A stretch of 64,000 bases of DNA, taken from the NCBI RefSeq assembly GCF_002897035.1, contig NZ_BAUX01000021.1:1-64000 (forward strand), read 5' to 3'. A program made the position numbers and the translations under genes. The stretch's first letter is position 1. Each line of letters starts with the position of its first letter. This document shows, one piece after another, positions 16,819 through 27,866 of the stretch. The stretch is from Methylopila sp. Yamaguchi (GTDB lineage Bacteria; Pseudomonadota; Alphaproteobacteria; Rhizobiales; Methylopilaceae). The notes under the pieces were generated by a model. It was given only the letters and a program-made list of their open reading frames with translations, was not told the DNA's origin and did not search any database.

Positions 16819-18258
16819 GTGGCGCGCACGCTCGCCTGCGCCGCGCTGTTCGACGGGACGGCGCTGCGCCGCGATGTCGTCCTGCGCGTCGAGGGCGGCG
16901 TGGTCGCCGGGGTCGCGCCGGCGGAGGGGCCGGTTTCTGGCCCCCGCCGGCTGGCGCTGCCGGCGCTGGTGGACGCGCATGACCACGCCCGGCCCTTGCC
17001 CATGAGCTCCTTCGGCACGGCGTTCCAGCCGTTGGAGACCTGGCTGCCGCGCACCGTGTTCGCCACGCCGCCGGACGCCTACCTCGCGGCGGTCGCCCCG
17101 CTCGCCCGCGCCGCGCGGGCCGGCTGCGGGGCCGCGATGGTGCATTACACCCGGCCGAGCGGCAGGCTTTCGCCGGTCGACGAGGCCCAAGCGGTGGCGC
17201 GCGCCGCCTCCGACGTCGGGATACGCATCGCCTTCGCGCTCGCGGTTCGCGACCAGAACCCGCTGGTCTACGGCGACGAGGCGGACCTGATGGCGGAGCT
17301 GCCGCCTGAGGCCGCGCGGATCGTCCGCGACCTGTTCCTGAAGCCGGCGGCGGCCCCCGCCGCCTATGTCGCGCTCGTCGACGAGATCGCGGAGGCGATC
17401 GCCGGGCCGCGGGTGGACGTCCAGTACGGTCCGGCCGGTCCGCAGTGGTGCTCGACCCCGCTGCTGGAAGCTATCGCCGAGGCCTCCGCTCGCACCGGGC
17501 GGCGCGTGCACATGCATCTGCTGGAGACCGAGCGCCAGCGCGCCTGGGCGGACCGCGCCTTTCCCGTTGGGATCGTTCCTCATCTCCAGCGGATCGGCCT
17601 GCTCACCGAGCGGCTGACGTTGGCGCACTGCGTCCACGCGCGGCCGGACGAGCTCGACCTGATCGCTGCGAGCGGCGCGCGGATCGTGACGAACCCTGGC
17701 TCCAACCTGCACCTGCGCTCCGGCCTCGGTCCCATCCGCGAGGCGCGCGCCCGCGGCTGCCGGATCGCGGTCGGCGTCGACGGGCAGGCCTTCGACGAGG
17801 ACGACGACGCGCTGCGCGAGCATCGCCTCGCCCATGCGCTTCACGCCGGCGCCGGCCTCGACCCGGCGTGGACGCGCCAAGCCTTCCTGCGTGAGACTGT
17901 AGCCGCGGGCCGCGCGGCGGTCGGGGCGCCCGGCGATGGCGCGCTGGTTCCGGGCGCGCCCGCCGACCTCATCGTCGTCGACCTCGACGCCCTCGACCGC
18001 GACGCGATCCTCGACGTCGACGCGCTCGACCTGCTGTTCGCGCGCGGGACCGCGGCGCACATCGTCGAGACGATGGTGGACGGCCGGACGATCGTGGCCG
18101 ACGGCGTCGTGACGGGGGTCGATCTGCCGGCGGTCGAGGCGGAGCTTCGCGCTCGCTACCGCACGGAGGTCCGCCGCTACGACGGCCTCGAACGCAGCTG
18201 GGGCGCGCTGGACGGCGGGCTGCGGCGGTGGTTCGCCGGCTGCGCGGGCTGCGGCTGA
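16819..18258 (+). CDS. Amidohydrolase, TRZ/ATZ-guanine deaminase type
   Basis: A 479-residue metal-dependent hydrolase starting at GTG 16819, five bases after the binding-protein stop. Ligand motifs are LVDAHDHARPLPM, HMHLLETERQ, LAHCVHARPDELD and CRIAVGVDGQAFDEDDD, the order expected for atrazine chlorohydrolase, S-adenosylhomocysteine deaminase and guanine deaminase relatives. A late GAPADLIVVDLDAL segment closes the composite beta-sandwich. It is the last gene of the importer operon, so its substrate or an intermediate is probably the imported compound. It differs from the CodA-like enzyme of the same island, implying two successive hydrolytic or deamination steps. Confidence 0.8.
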   Translation: MARTLACAALFDGTALRRDVVLRVEGGVVAGVAPAEGPVSGPRRLALPALVDAHDHARPLPMSSFGTAFQPLETWLPRTVFATPPDAYLAAVAPLARAARAGCGAAMVHYTRPSGRLSPVDEAQAVARAASDVGIRIAFALAVRDQNPLVYGDEADLMAELPPEAARIVRDLFLKPAAAPAAYVALVDEIAEAIAGPRVDVQYGPAGPQWCSTPLLEAIAEASARTGRRVHMHLLETERQRAWADRAFPVGIVPHLQRIGLLTERLTLAHCVHARPDELDLIAASGARIVTNPGSNLHLRSGLGPIREARARGCRIAVGVDGQAFDEDDDALREHRLAHALHAGAGLDPAWTRQAFLRETVAAGRAAVGAPGDGALVPGAPADLIVVDLDALDRDAILDVDALDLLFARGTAAHIVETMVDGRTIVADGVVTGVDLPAVEAELRARYRTEVRRYDGLERSWGALDGGLRRWFAGCAGCG

Positions 18259-18262
18259 AACC

Positions 18263-19078
18263 TCAGCGCACGAAGGCGAGGGGCGCGGCGGTCTGCGGAT
18301 GGGAGATCACCTCCATCGGCACGCCGTAGATCCGCTCCAGCGTCGCCGGGTCGACGATCTCCCCCGGCGCCCCGCGGGCGATCAGCCGGCCGGAGTGCAG
18401 CGCCACGATCTCGTCGCAGAACCGCGCGGCCATGTTGATCTCGTGCAGCACGACGATCACGCCCAGGCCGCGCGCCTCGGAGAGCCGCCGCACCAGCGCC
18501 AGCACCTCGACCTGGTGGGCGACGTCGAGCGCCGAGGTCGGCTCGTCCAGCAGCAGCCAGCTCGCTTCTTGCGCCACCAGCATGGCGAGCCACACCCGTT
18601 GGCGTTCGCCGCCGGAGAGCTCCTCGACCAGCCGGTCCGCGAAGGGCTCGATGTCGGTCAGCTCCATCGCGGTCTTCACGGCGGCCGCGTCCGCCGCGCC
18701 GAACCGACCGAGCGCGCCGTGCCAGGGGTAGCGGCCGAGCGCCACCAGTTCGCGCGCCGTCATGCCGGTCGCGGCCGGCGGTTGCTGCGGCAGGTAGGCG
18801 ACTTCGCGGGCGAAGGCGCGCGAGCCCCAGCTTGCGATCGGCTCGCCGCCGAAGCGAACCGCGCCCCCGGTCGGCTGCTGCTGGCGGGCGATCAGTTTGA
18901 GCAGGGTCGACTTGCCCGAGCCGTTATGGCCGATAAGCCCGACCACCCGCGCGCCGTCGAAGCCCAAGGTGAGCGGCTGCAGCAGGGTGCGCCCGTCGAC
19001 TGCGAAGGTCAGCCCCTCGAGCTCGAACGAGGGCGCGGCGTTTGCGTCGGCGCGGACCGCGCGGTGGGCGAAGAACAT
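18263..19078 (-). CDS. ABC ATPase, siderophore/heme-importer type (FhuC/FepC-like)
   Basis: A 271-residue ATPase: Walker A GHNGSGKSTLLKLI, Q-loop VAYLPQQPPAATGMTAREL, the family-typical GRYPWHG, signature ELSGGERQRVWLAMLVAQ and Walker B WLLLDEPTSALDVAHQ, with the switch histidine in VVLHEIN. These are the marks of Fe3+-siderophore, heme or B12 importers. No cognate permease or binding protein is within the window, so it must work with products encoded elsewhere or be a remnant. It is convergent with the amidohydrolase (4-base gap). Confidence 0.8.
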   Translation of the reverse strand: MFFAHRAVRADANAAPSFELEGLTFAVDGRTLLQPLTLGFDGARVVGLIGHNGSGKSTLLKLIARQQQPTGGAVRFGGEPIASWGSRAFAREVAYLPQQPPAATGMTARELVALGRYPWHGALGRFGAADAAAVKTAMELTDIEPFADRLVEELSGGERQRVWLAMLVAQEASWLLLDEPTSALDVAHQVEVLALVRRLSEARGLGVIVVLHEINMAARFCDEIVALHSGRLIARGAPGEIVDPATLERIYGVPMEVISHPQTAAPLAFVR

Positions 19079-19528
19079 CGAAGGGCTCTTTCTCGCGAGG
19101 GAACCTCGTCGTCGCCCGGCCGGCCCCGTGGGTCAAGCCACGGCGTGGCCGCAGCCGCCGCTGCGCCATGTCTGACCCGTCTGAGACTGCCGTCCTGGTC
19201 AAGGCGGGTTCGCCACGGATGCGGATCCCGGCGGGCCTCGGCCGGGAGGAAGAAGGCCTTGACACCCTCAGCGCTATTGGCATACCAAATACCACAAAGC
19301 GCACAAAAGTCCTCAAGGACAGCGCGCGAGAGCGGCGAAGCCGCCTCGACAGAGTGGAGGAAATGAACCCGTGACGCGCCGCACCCGCACCACCTGACGC
19401 ACGACGTCGTCGCGCCGAACATGAACGTAGACGCTGCTCGCCCGTCGTCCGGGTCGTGGCCGCGTTCGGCGTTCCCGTCGGCGCTTGTCCGAGGAAATCG
19501 ACGAGACGCGGCTTCGCCGCAGGCCAGC
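19079..19528. promoter_or_regulatory. Intergenic region with promoter-like sequence and palindrome
   Basis: About 450 bases between the divergent FhuC-like and PAS genes. A TTGACA at 19259-19264 is followed by an AT-rich patch containing ATTGGCATACCAAAT (19276-19290), whose TTGG/CCAA arms are a small palindrome of the kind GntR or LacI regulators bind. An open frame from the ATG at 19168 (69 codons) has no ribosome site and no recognisable features; I do not call it. Confidence 0.35.
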
Positions 19529-19972
19529 ATGTCCGCAGAGATCGATTACGCCCAGATCGTCGAAACCGCCGGTGACGCTGTCGTCGTCTCGGATGCGGCC
19601 GGCTTGATCACGGTCTGGAATGCGGCGGCCGAACGGATTTTCGGGTTCACCGCCGACGAGGCGATCGGCCGGTCGCTCGACCTGATCACGCCGGAGCGCC
19701 ACCGCGCGCGCCATTGGGCGGGATACGAGAAAAGCATGCGGACGGGCGAAACGCGCTACGGCGCGGAAACGCTTCGCGTGCCTGCTTTGCACAAGGACGG
19801 GCGCCAGCTGTCGATCGCCTTCACGGTCGGCCTGCTGAACGCGCCCGACGGCTCGGTCGCTGGAATCTCCGCGATCGTTCGCGACGAAACCACGCGCTGG
19901 AACGACGAACGCCAGATGCGCCGCCGCTTGGCGGAGCTCGAAGCGGCCGCACGCCCAGCGCCGGTCAGCTGA
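19529..19972 (+). CDS. Stand-alone PAS-domain protein
   Basis: A 147-residue protein consisting of one PAS domain: IVETAGDAVVVSDAAGLITV, WNAAAERIFGFTADEAIG, a central R/H-rich loop (ERHRARHWAGYEKSMRTGET) and the beta strands through ISAIVRDETTRWNDERQ, with a short C-terminal helix. The arrangement resembles the PAS module of oxygen/redox-sensing proteins, but there is no kinase, cyclase or HTH output, so it presumably acts by binding another protein. The ATG at 19529 was chosen because upstream in-frame sequence has no conserved features. Neighbouring frc is 90 bases downstream on the same strand. Confidence 0.7.
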   Translation: MSAEIDYAQIVETAGDAVVVSDAAGLITVWNAAAERIFGFTADEAIGRSLDLITPERHRARHWAGYEKSMRTGETRYGAETLRVPALHKDGRQLSIAFTVGLLNAPDGSVAGISAIVRDETTRWNDERQMRRRLAELEAAARPAPVS

Positions 19973-20062
19973 CCGCGCGGGCGCCCAGCGCCTGCGCGTC
20001 CAAAGCCAACGCGCCAGATCGACCAAGAGGGTCGGGTGGCGCCAAGAGGGAGTGACACTGCG

Positions 20063-21313
20063 ATGACCCAGCCGCTCGAGGGAATCAAGATCATCGACTT
20101 CACGCACGTGCAGGCCGGACCGGCGTGCACGCAGCTGCTCGCCTGGTTCGGCGCGGACGTCATCAAGGTCGAGCGTCCCGGCGCCGGCGACGTGACTCGC
20201 TCGCAGCTGCGCCACATCGAAGACGCCGACGCGCTGTACTTCACGATGCTGAACTCGAACAAGCGCTCGCTGACGCTCGACACCAAGACGCCGGAAGGCA
20301 AGGAAGTCCTTGAGAAGCTCATCAAGGAATCCGACGTCATGGTCGAGAACTTCGGCCCCGGCGCGCTCGACCGCATGGGCTTCTCCTGGGCCCGCATCCA
20401 GGAGCTCAACCCGGGCATGATCCTGGCCTCGGTCAAGGGCTTCTCGGACGGCCACCACTACGAGGACCTGAAGGTCTACGAGAACGTCGCGCAGTGCGCC
20501 GGCGGCGCGGCCTCGACCACCGGCTTCTGGGACGGCCCCCCCACCGTGTCGGCCGCCGCTCTCGGCGACTCGAACACCGGCATGCATCTCGCGATCGGCA
20601 TCCTCACGGCGCTCCATCAGAAGAACAAGACCGGCAAGGGCCAGAAGGTCGCCGTGTCGATGCAGGACTCGGTGCTGAACCTCTGCCGCGTCAAGCTGCG
20701 CGACCAGCAGCGCCTCGACGCGCTCGGCTACCTGGAAGAGTACCCGCAGTACCCGCACGGCGAGTTCTCGGACGTGGTGCCGCGCGGCGGCAACGCGGGC
20801 GGCGGCGGCCAGCCGGGCTGGGTGCTGAAGTGCAAGGGCTGGGAGACCGATCCCAACGCCTACATCTACTTCACCATCCAGGGTCACGCCTGGGCGCCGA
20901 TCTGCAAGGCGATCGGCAAGGAGGAGTGGATCGACGATCCGGCCTACAACACCGCCCGCGCGCGCCAGGACAAGATCATGGACATCTTCGGCGTGATCGA
21001 GGAGTGGCTTGCCGACAAGACCAAGTTCGAGGCGGTCGACATCCTGCGCAAGTTCGACATCCCGTGCTCGCCGGTGCTGTCGATGAAGGAAATTTCGGTC
21101 GATCCGAGCCTGCGCGCCAGCGGCACGGTGGTCGAGGTCGATCATCCCAAGCTCGGCAAGTACCTGACCGTCGGCAGCCCGATCAAGTTCTCGGACATGA
21201 AGGTCGACATCAAGGCCTCGCCGCTGCTCGGCGAGCACACCGACGAAGTGCTCAAGGATCTCGGCTACACCGAGCAGCAGATCGAGCGTCTGCACCAGGC
21301 CCGAGCGGTCTGA
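20063..21313 (+). CDS. frc: Formyl-CoA:oxalate CoA-transferase
   Basis: A 416-residue class III CoA-transferase, the same length as E. coli YfdW. It moves CoA from formyl-CoA or a similar donor to oxalate. The start [20 protein letters not shown], the segment [19 protein letters not shown], the catalytic-aspartate region [11 protein letters not shown] and the glycine loop [15 protein letters not shown] (GGGGQP is diagnostic of Frc) all fit. The ATG at 20063 is preferred over GTG at 20036, with AGAGGGAG about 12 bases upstream. No oxalyl-CoA decarboxylase gene is in the window. In methylotrophic alphaproteobacteria frc also serves C2 metabolism, so a role beyond oxalate breakdown is possible. 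Confidence 0.9.
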   Translation: MTQPLEGIKIIDFTHVQAGPACTQLLAWFGADVIKVERPGAGDVTRSQLRHIEDADALYFTMLNSNKRSLTLDTKTPEGKEVLEKLIKESDVMVENFGPGALDRMGFSWARIQELNPGMILASVKGFSDGHHYEDLKVYENVAQCAGGAASTTGFWDGPPTVSAAALGDSNTGMHLAIGILTALHQKNKTGKGQKVAVSMQDSVLNLCRVKLRDQQRLDALGYLEEYPQYPHGEFSDVVPRGGNAGGGGQPGWVLKCKGWETDPNAYIYFTIQGHAWAPICKAIGKEEWIDDPAYNTARARQDKIMDIFGVIEEWLADKTKFEAVDILRKFDIPCSPVLSMKEISVDPSLRASGTVVEVDHPKLGKYLTVGSPIKFSDMKVDIKASPLLGEHTDEVLKDLGYTEQQIERLHQARAV

Positions 21314-21348
21314 GGAGGGGCGCCCTCCGACCCTCGTAGCCCGCGTGG

Positions 21349-21382
21349 GAGGCGGCGCCGTCGGGCGCCGCCTCTTGCCTTT
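21349..21382 (+). terminator. Intrinsic terminator after frc
   Basis: Perfect 11-bp stem GAGGCGGCGCC (21349-21359) / GGCGCCGCCTC (21364-21374) with a GTCG loop, followed by TTGCCTTTT. It sits 36 bases after the frc stop, before the HPP gene. Confidence 0.7.
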
Positions 21383-21507
21383 TCGCTCGCCGTCATTCCA
21401 CAGATCGACCCCGTGTCCCGCGTCCGCCGCGGCGCGCCGGGCCGTGACGCCTGGACGGTCCCCGCGCCGCCGCTCGCGGTCCGCGCCGTTCAGGAGGCTT
21501 TCCGCCG

Positions 21508-22677
21508 ATGCCCTTCCGCCTGCGCGATCTCATTCCCGAGATGGGTCCCATCAGCCTGCAGGAGCGGGCGCGGTCCGGGATCGGGGCGCTGATCGGGATT
21601 CTCGTCACCGGTCTCGTCAGCCGCGCCGTCGTCGGCGACAGCTCCGCGCTGCCCATTCTGATCGCGCCGATGGGCGCCTCCTCCGTGCTGCTGTTCGCGG
21701 TGCCGGCGAGCCCGCTCGCCCAGCCCTGGTCGATCCTCGGCGGCAATCTGGTCGCGGCCCTGGTCGGGGTCACCGCGGTCCTGCTGATCCCGAACGTCTA
21801 TGTCGCTGCGGCGGTCGCCGCGGGCGTCGCGATTGCGCTCATGGCCTCGCTGAAGTGCCTGCATCCGCCGAGCGGCGCCGTGGCGCTGACCGCCGTGTTG
21901 GGCGGTTCCGCGATTCATGACCTCGGCTACGGCTTCGTGCTCTGGCCGGTGCTCGCAAACTCGATCCTGCTGCTCGCGACCGCGCTCGTCTTCAACAACC
22001 TGACCGGCCGGACCTATCCGCACCGGCCCACGCGCGCCGCACCAGGCCGCGGGACCGCCGATCCCACGCCCGCCGCCCGTCTCGGACTGTCCGCCTCTGC
22101 CCTCGCCGCGGCGCTCGAGGATTACGGCCAGGTGCTGGACGTCTCCCCGGCCGACCTCGCGGCGATCTTCCGGCGCGCGCAGGTCCACGCCTACCGGCCG
22201 GGCGAGGGCGCCGCCACCTGCGCTGAGATCATGTCCAAGGACGTCATCGGGGTCGGTCCCGACGCCCCGATGAAGGAGGCGCTCGAACTGATGCGCGGCC
22301 ATCACGTGAAGATGCTGCCGGTGACGGACGAACGCGCGCGCGTGCTGGGCGTCGTGACCCAGACGGACCTGCTCGACAAGACCACCTGGGGCGCGGGGGG
22401 GCCGAGGCTCGGCCTGCGCCAGCGCATCCGCGTCAGCCTAAGCGGCCTGCGCGCTCCGCACGGCGTGGTCGCCGACATCATGACGCGCGCGGTGACGGCG
22501 GTCCGGCCCGAGACCTCGATTGCAGAGGTGGTGCTGCGCATGACCGAGGCGGGGCTGCATCACCTGCCGGTCGTGGACGGCGACGGACGGCTCGCTGGCG
22601 TCGTGTCCCAGACCGATCTCGTGGTCGCCCTGCTGGCGCAGGCGACCGCCGGCCAGCCCTCCGCGGCGCCGGCCTGA
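21508..22677 (+). CDS. HPP-family membrane protein with two CBS domains
   Basis: A 389-residue protein. The N-terminal ~170 residues hold four hydrophobic segments with the family motif MASLKCLHPPSGAVAL. After a proline-rich linker, two CBS domains follow (CAEIMSKDVIGVGPDAPMKE and VADIMTRAVTAVRPETSIAE, each with a closing VLGVVTQTDLL / LAGVVSQTDLV). CBS pairs bind adenine nucleotides and usually regulate the attached transporter or channel. HPP proteins have been linked to nitrite transport in cyanobacteria; the solute here is unknown. Confidence 0.85.
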   Translation: MPFRLRDLIPEMGPISLQERARSGIGALIGILVTGLVSRAVVGDSSALPILIAPMGASSVLLFAVPASPLAQPWSILGGNLVAALVGVTAVLLIPNVYVAAAVAAGVAIALMASLKCLHPPSGAVALTAVLGGSAIHDLGYGFVLWPVLANSILLLATALVFNNLTGRTYPHRPTRAAPGRGTADPTPAARLGLSASALAAALEDYGQVLDVSPADLAAIFRRAQVHAYRPGEGAATCAEIMSKDVIGVGPDAPMKEALELMRGHHVKMLPVTDERARVLGVVTQTDLLDKTTWGAGGPRLGLRQRIRVSLSGLRAPHGVVADIMTRAVTAVRPETSIAEVVLRMTEAGLHHLPVVDGDGRLAGVVSQTDLVVALLAQATAGQPSAAPA

Positions 22678-22707
22678 CCCGCAGCACCCAAGCAACGGGA
22701 CCTTCGC

Positions 22708-23385
22708 ATGCTCGATCCCCATCTCGCCGGCCGGCTCGACTTCATGCATCGCCTGCCGACGGAGGACCCCCTCGTCCCCGGCCTGAACCGGCTCGGCCTG
22801 TTCGAGGAGCGCGACGCGTTCCTGTTGGTCCCCGGGAGCGTGAACCCGCGCCGCCCTACGCCGCTGATGACGCTGTTCCATGGCGGGGGCGGCAGCGCCG
22901 AGAAGATCCTGCCGATGATGCGCGACCACGCGGAGGAGCGCGGCTTCCTTCTGCTCGTGCCGCAGTCGCTTTTCCCCACCTGGGACATCGTGATCGCCGG
23001 CAACGGTCCGGACCGGGAGCGGCTCGACGCCGCGCTGGAGGCGGTCGCCTCGCGCTACATGATCGACCCCACGCGCTTCGCCTTCGCCGGCCACTCCGAC
23101 GGCGGCAGCTACACGCTCTCGCTTGGGCCCACCAACGGGCATCTCGTGACGCACATGATCGTGTCCTCCGCCGGCTTCATGTCCGTGCACATGCAGGCCG
23201 GCGCGCCCCGGATCTTCATCTCGCACGGGCTGAGGGACGAGCAGATCCCGATCGAGCGCAGCGGCCGCCGGCACGCGGCCGCGCTGAAGGACGCCGGCTA
23301 CGACGTCACCTATGTGGAGTACGACGGCCCGCACGCCTGGCGGCCGGCGGTCGCCGCCCGCGCGGTCGATTTCTTCCTCAGCTGA
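22708..23385 (+). CDS. Alpha/beta hydrolase (carboxylesterase / depolymerase-like)
   Basis: A 225-residue serine hydrolase. TLFHGGGGSAEK is the oxyanion-hole region, FAGHSDGGSYTLSLG the nucleophile elbow with Ser, ISHGLRDEQIPIE the acid-residue segment, and YDGPHAW supplies the catalytic His. No signal peptide, so cytoplasmic. It belongs to the phospholipase/carboxylesterase-PHB depolymerase-like group; the ester substrate is unknown. Its 3' end overlaps that of the convergent ccmA by 8 bases. Confidence 0.75.
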   Translation: MLDPHLAGRLDFMHRLPTEDPLVPGLNRLGLFEERDAFLLVPGSVNPRRPTPLMTLFHGGGGSAEKILPMMRDHAEERGFLLLVPQSLFPTWDIVIAGNGPDRERLDAALEAVASRYMIDPTRFAFAGHSDGGSYTLSLGPTNGHLVTHMIVSSAGFMSVHMQAGAPRIFISHGLRDEQIPIERSGRRHAAALKDAGYDVTYVEYDGPHAWRPAVAARAVDFFLS

Positions 23386-24007
23386 CGGAGGTCAGCGGGG
23401 TCCGCAGGCTCGTGCCGCTGAGGTCCAGCGTCGCCGAGCCGGGAAGGCCAAGCTCGGCGTGGGTCGCGGCCACGATCAGGCCGCCCTTCGCGCGGTGGTC
23501 CGCCATCAGCCGCGCCAGCAGCCGCTGGCCGCCGGCGTCGAGCGCCGCGGTGGGCTCGTCCAGCAGCCATAGGGGGCGCGGAGCGGCGAGGAGGCGCGCG
23601 AGCGCCAGGCGGCGGCGCTGCCCGGCGGAGAGCGCCGAGCCGGGTAGGTCGGCGATGTGGCCAAGGCCGACCGTCTCCAGCGCGGCGTCGAGGTCGCCGC
23701 CGCCGCCGAGCACGTCGCGGGCGAAGGCTAGGTTGCGGCGCACGGCAAGGCCGCCCTTCACCGCGTCGAGATGGCCGAGCATGTGGGTCTGCTCGCGGAG
23801 CGCGAGCTCCGGATCGCCGCCCTCGAGCGCGACGCGGCCCGCGGCCGGGGCGATCAGGCCCGCGATCGTCCTGAGAAGCGTGGATTTTCCGGCGCCGTTG
23901 GGGCCGAGGACGGCAAGCGCTTCGCCGGCTCCGACGCTGAAGCCGACATCGCGCAGAACGGGGCGGCCGCCGCGGTCGACCCCGAGACCTTCGACGACAA
24001 GCTTCAT
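23378..24007 (-). CDS. ccmA: Heme exporter ATP-binding protein CcmA
   Basis: A 209-residue ATPase: Walker A GPNGAGKSTLLRTIAGL, signature ALSAGQRRRLALARLLAAPR and Walker B LWLLDEPTAALDAGGQ. The signature SAGQ rather than SGGQ and the short length are typical of CcmA, which with CcmB and CcmC drives heme delivery to CcmE for cytochrome c maturation. Divergence from acnA is the standard arrangement in rhizobia. Unusually, ccmB and ccmC do not follow; an opposing esterase gene does. Confidence 0.88.
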   Translation of the reverse strand: MKLVVEGLGVDRGGRPVLRDVGFSVGAGEALAVLGPNGAGKSTLLRTIAGLIAPAAGRVALEGGDPELALREQTHMLGHLDAVKGGLAVRRNLAFARDVLGGGGDLDAALETVGLGHIADLPGSALSAGQRRRLALARLLAAPRPLWLLDEPTAALDAGGQRLLARLMADHRAKGGLIVAATHAELGLPGSATLDLSGTSLRTPLTSVS

Positions 24008-24230
24008 GGCCGCCGCCCGGGGCTGGCCGTTGGAACGCTTCGACGCCCGCTCGATTTCGCGTGCGAGCCACGAACTTTCGCGCCCGCGGGATGCCGCTTC
24101 AACCGCGTCTCGACTTCCCCTATAACCGCGCAGGACTTACTAGTTGTGCAGCGCACGCGTCACTCCGGCCGCTCGTCCGCGCATCCCGCGCAGGCGTTCA
24201 AGGCCCCCTTCAAGCAAGGAGCCCGCCCCC

Positions 24231-26912
<2,682 letters not shown>

Positions 26913-26933
26913 GCGGCGAGACGCCATCTTCCT

Positions 26934-26971
26934 GCCTCCGGCCGGCTCCCCGCCGCCGGAGGCGCCTTTGC
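26934..26971 (+). terminator. Possible terminator after acnA
   Basis: Stem GCCTCCGGC (26934-26942) and GCCGGAGGC (26955-26963) with a 12-base loop, followed by a weak GCCTTTG. The T-tract is poor, so this is a candidate only. Confidence 0.4.
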
Positions 26972-27083
26972 GGGACCCGCGTCGATCACGAGGCCGCGCG
27001 TCACCGCCATGTGAGTGGTCTCGCATGGGCGTCGCGACCTACTCTCCGACTCCCCGAATGCGTCCCACGTCCGGCTGTTCCCC

Positions 27084-27866
27084 ATGCGTCTCGTCGCTCT
27101 CGCCTTCGCTTCTTTCCTCGCGGCCGCCCCGGTCGCGCAGGCGGGCGAAACCGCGCCTCGCGGCGTGATCGAGCTGTTCACCAGCCAGGGCTGTTCGGCC
27201 TGCCCGCCGGCCGACCGTCTGGCGAGCGAACTGGCGCGTGACGGGCAGAACCTCGTGCTGACGCTGCCCGTGGACTATTGGGACTATCTCGGCTGGCGCG
27301 ACACGCTGGCGAGCCCCGCCAACAGCGCGCGGCAGCGCGCCTATGCGGCGACCCGCGGCGACCGCAAGATCTACACCCCGCAGATCGTCGTGAACGGCCG
27401 AGAGGCCGCCGTCGGCGGCGACGGCGCGGCGGTCGCGGGGGTCGTGACCCGCGCCGAAGCCGGCGACAACGCCCTGACGCTTCCGGTCGCGGTCACCGCG
27501 GCGGACGGCCGGGTGTCGGTCGCGGTCGCCCAGGCGCGGACCGGGGGCGAACCTCGCCATGCGGAAGTCTGGGCCTTCTCGGTCGAGCGCTCGCGCACCG
27601 TCCAGATCGGGCGGGGCGAGAACGCGGGACGGACGGTCACCTACGCCAACGTGGTCCGCAAGATGACCCGCCTGGGCGTCTGGAACGGGGACGCCGCCAA
27701 GTTCGACGTGCCGGCCGACGAACTCAGCCACCCCGACAGCGACGCCGTCGCAATCGTCGTGCAGGCGGGCAGCGGCGGCCAGCCGGGGCCGATCCTCGGC
27801 GCGGCGCAGGTCGACCAGCCGAAGATCGCGCCCACGCTGCAGTCGCGTCTGCGAGATCCCTTGTGA
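27084..27866 (+). CDS. DUF1223 thioredoxin-like periplasmic protein
   Basis: A 260-residue protein with a Sec signal (MRLVALAFASFLAAAPVAQA). The mature part opens with GVIELFTSQGCSACPPADRL, a CxxC-containing thioredoxin-like motif, followed by the highly conserved LPVDYWDYLGWRDTLASP typical of DUF1223. These proteins are common in alphaproteobacteria and have no settled function; a periplasmic redox role is plausible. I chose the ATG at 27084 because the signal peptide begins there; an ATG at 27015 is upstream. The stop overlaps the next gene's GTG by three bases. Confidence 0.82.
   Translation: MRLVALAFASFLAAAPVAQAGETAPRGVIELFTSQGCSACPPADRLASELARDGQNLVLTLPVDYWDYLGWRDTLASPANSARQRAYAATRGDRKIYTPQIVVNGREAAVGGDGAAVAGVVTRAEAGDNALTLPVAVTAADGRVSVAVAQARTGGEPRHAEVWAFSVERSRTVQIGRGENAGRTVTYANVVRKMTRLGVWNGDAAKFDVPADELSHPDSDAVAIVVQAGSGGQPGPILGAAQVDQPKIAPTLQSRLRDPL

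Noticed and set aside
19168-19374. A 69-codon plus-strand frame in the gap before the PAS gene
   Set aside because: No ribosome site, no recognised domain, and it covers the promoter-like sequence.
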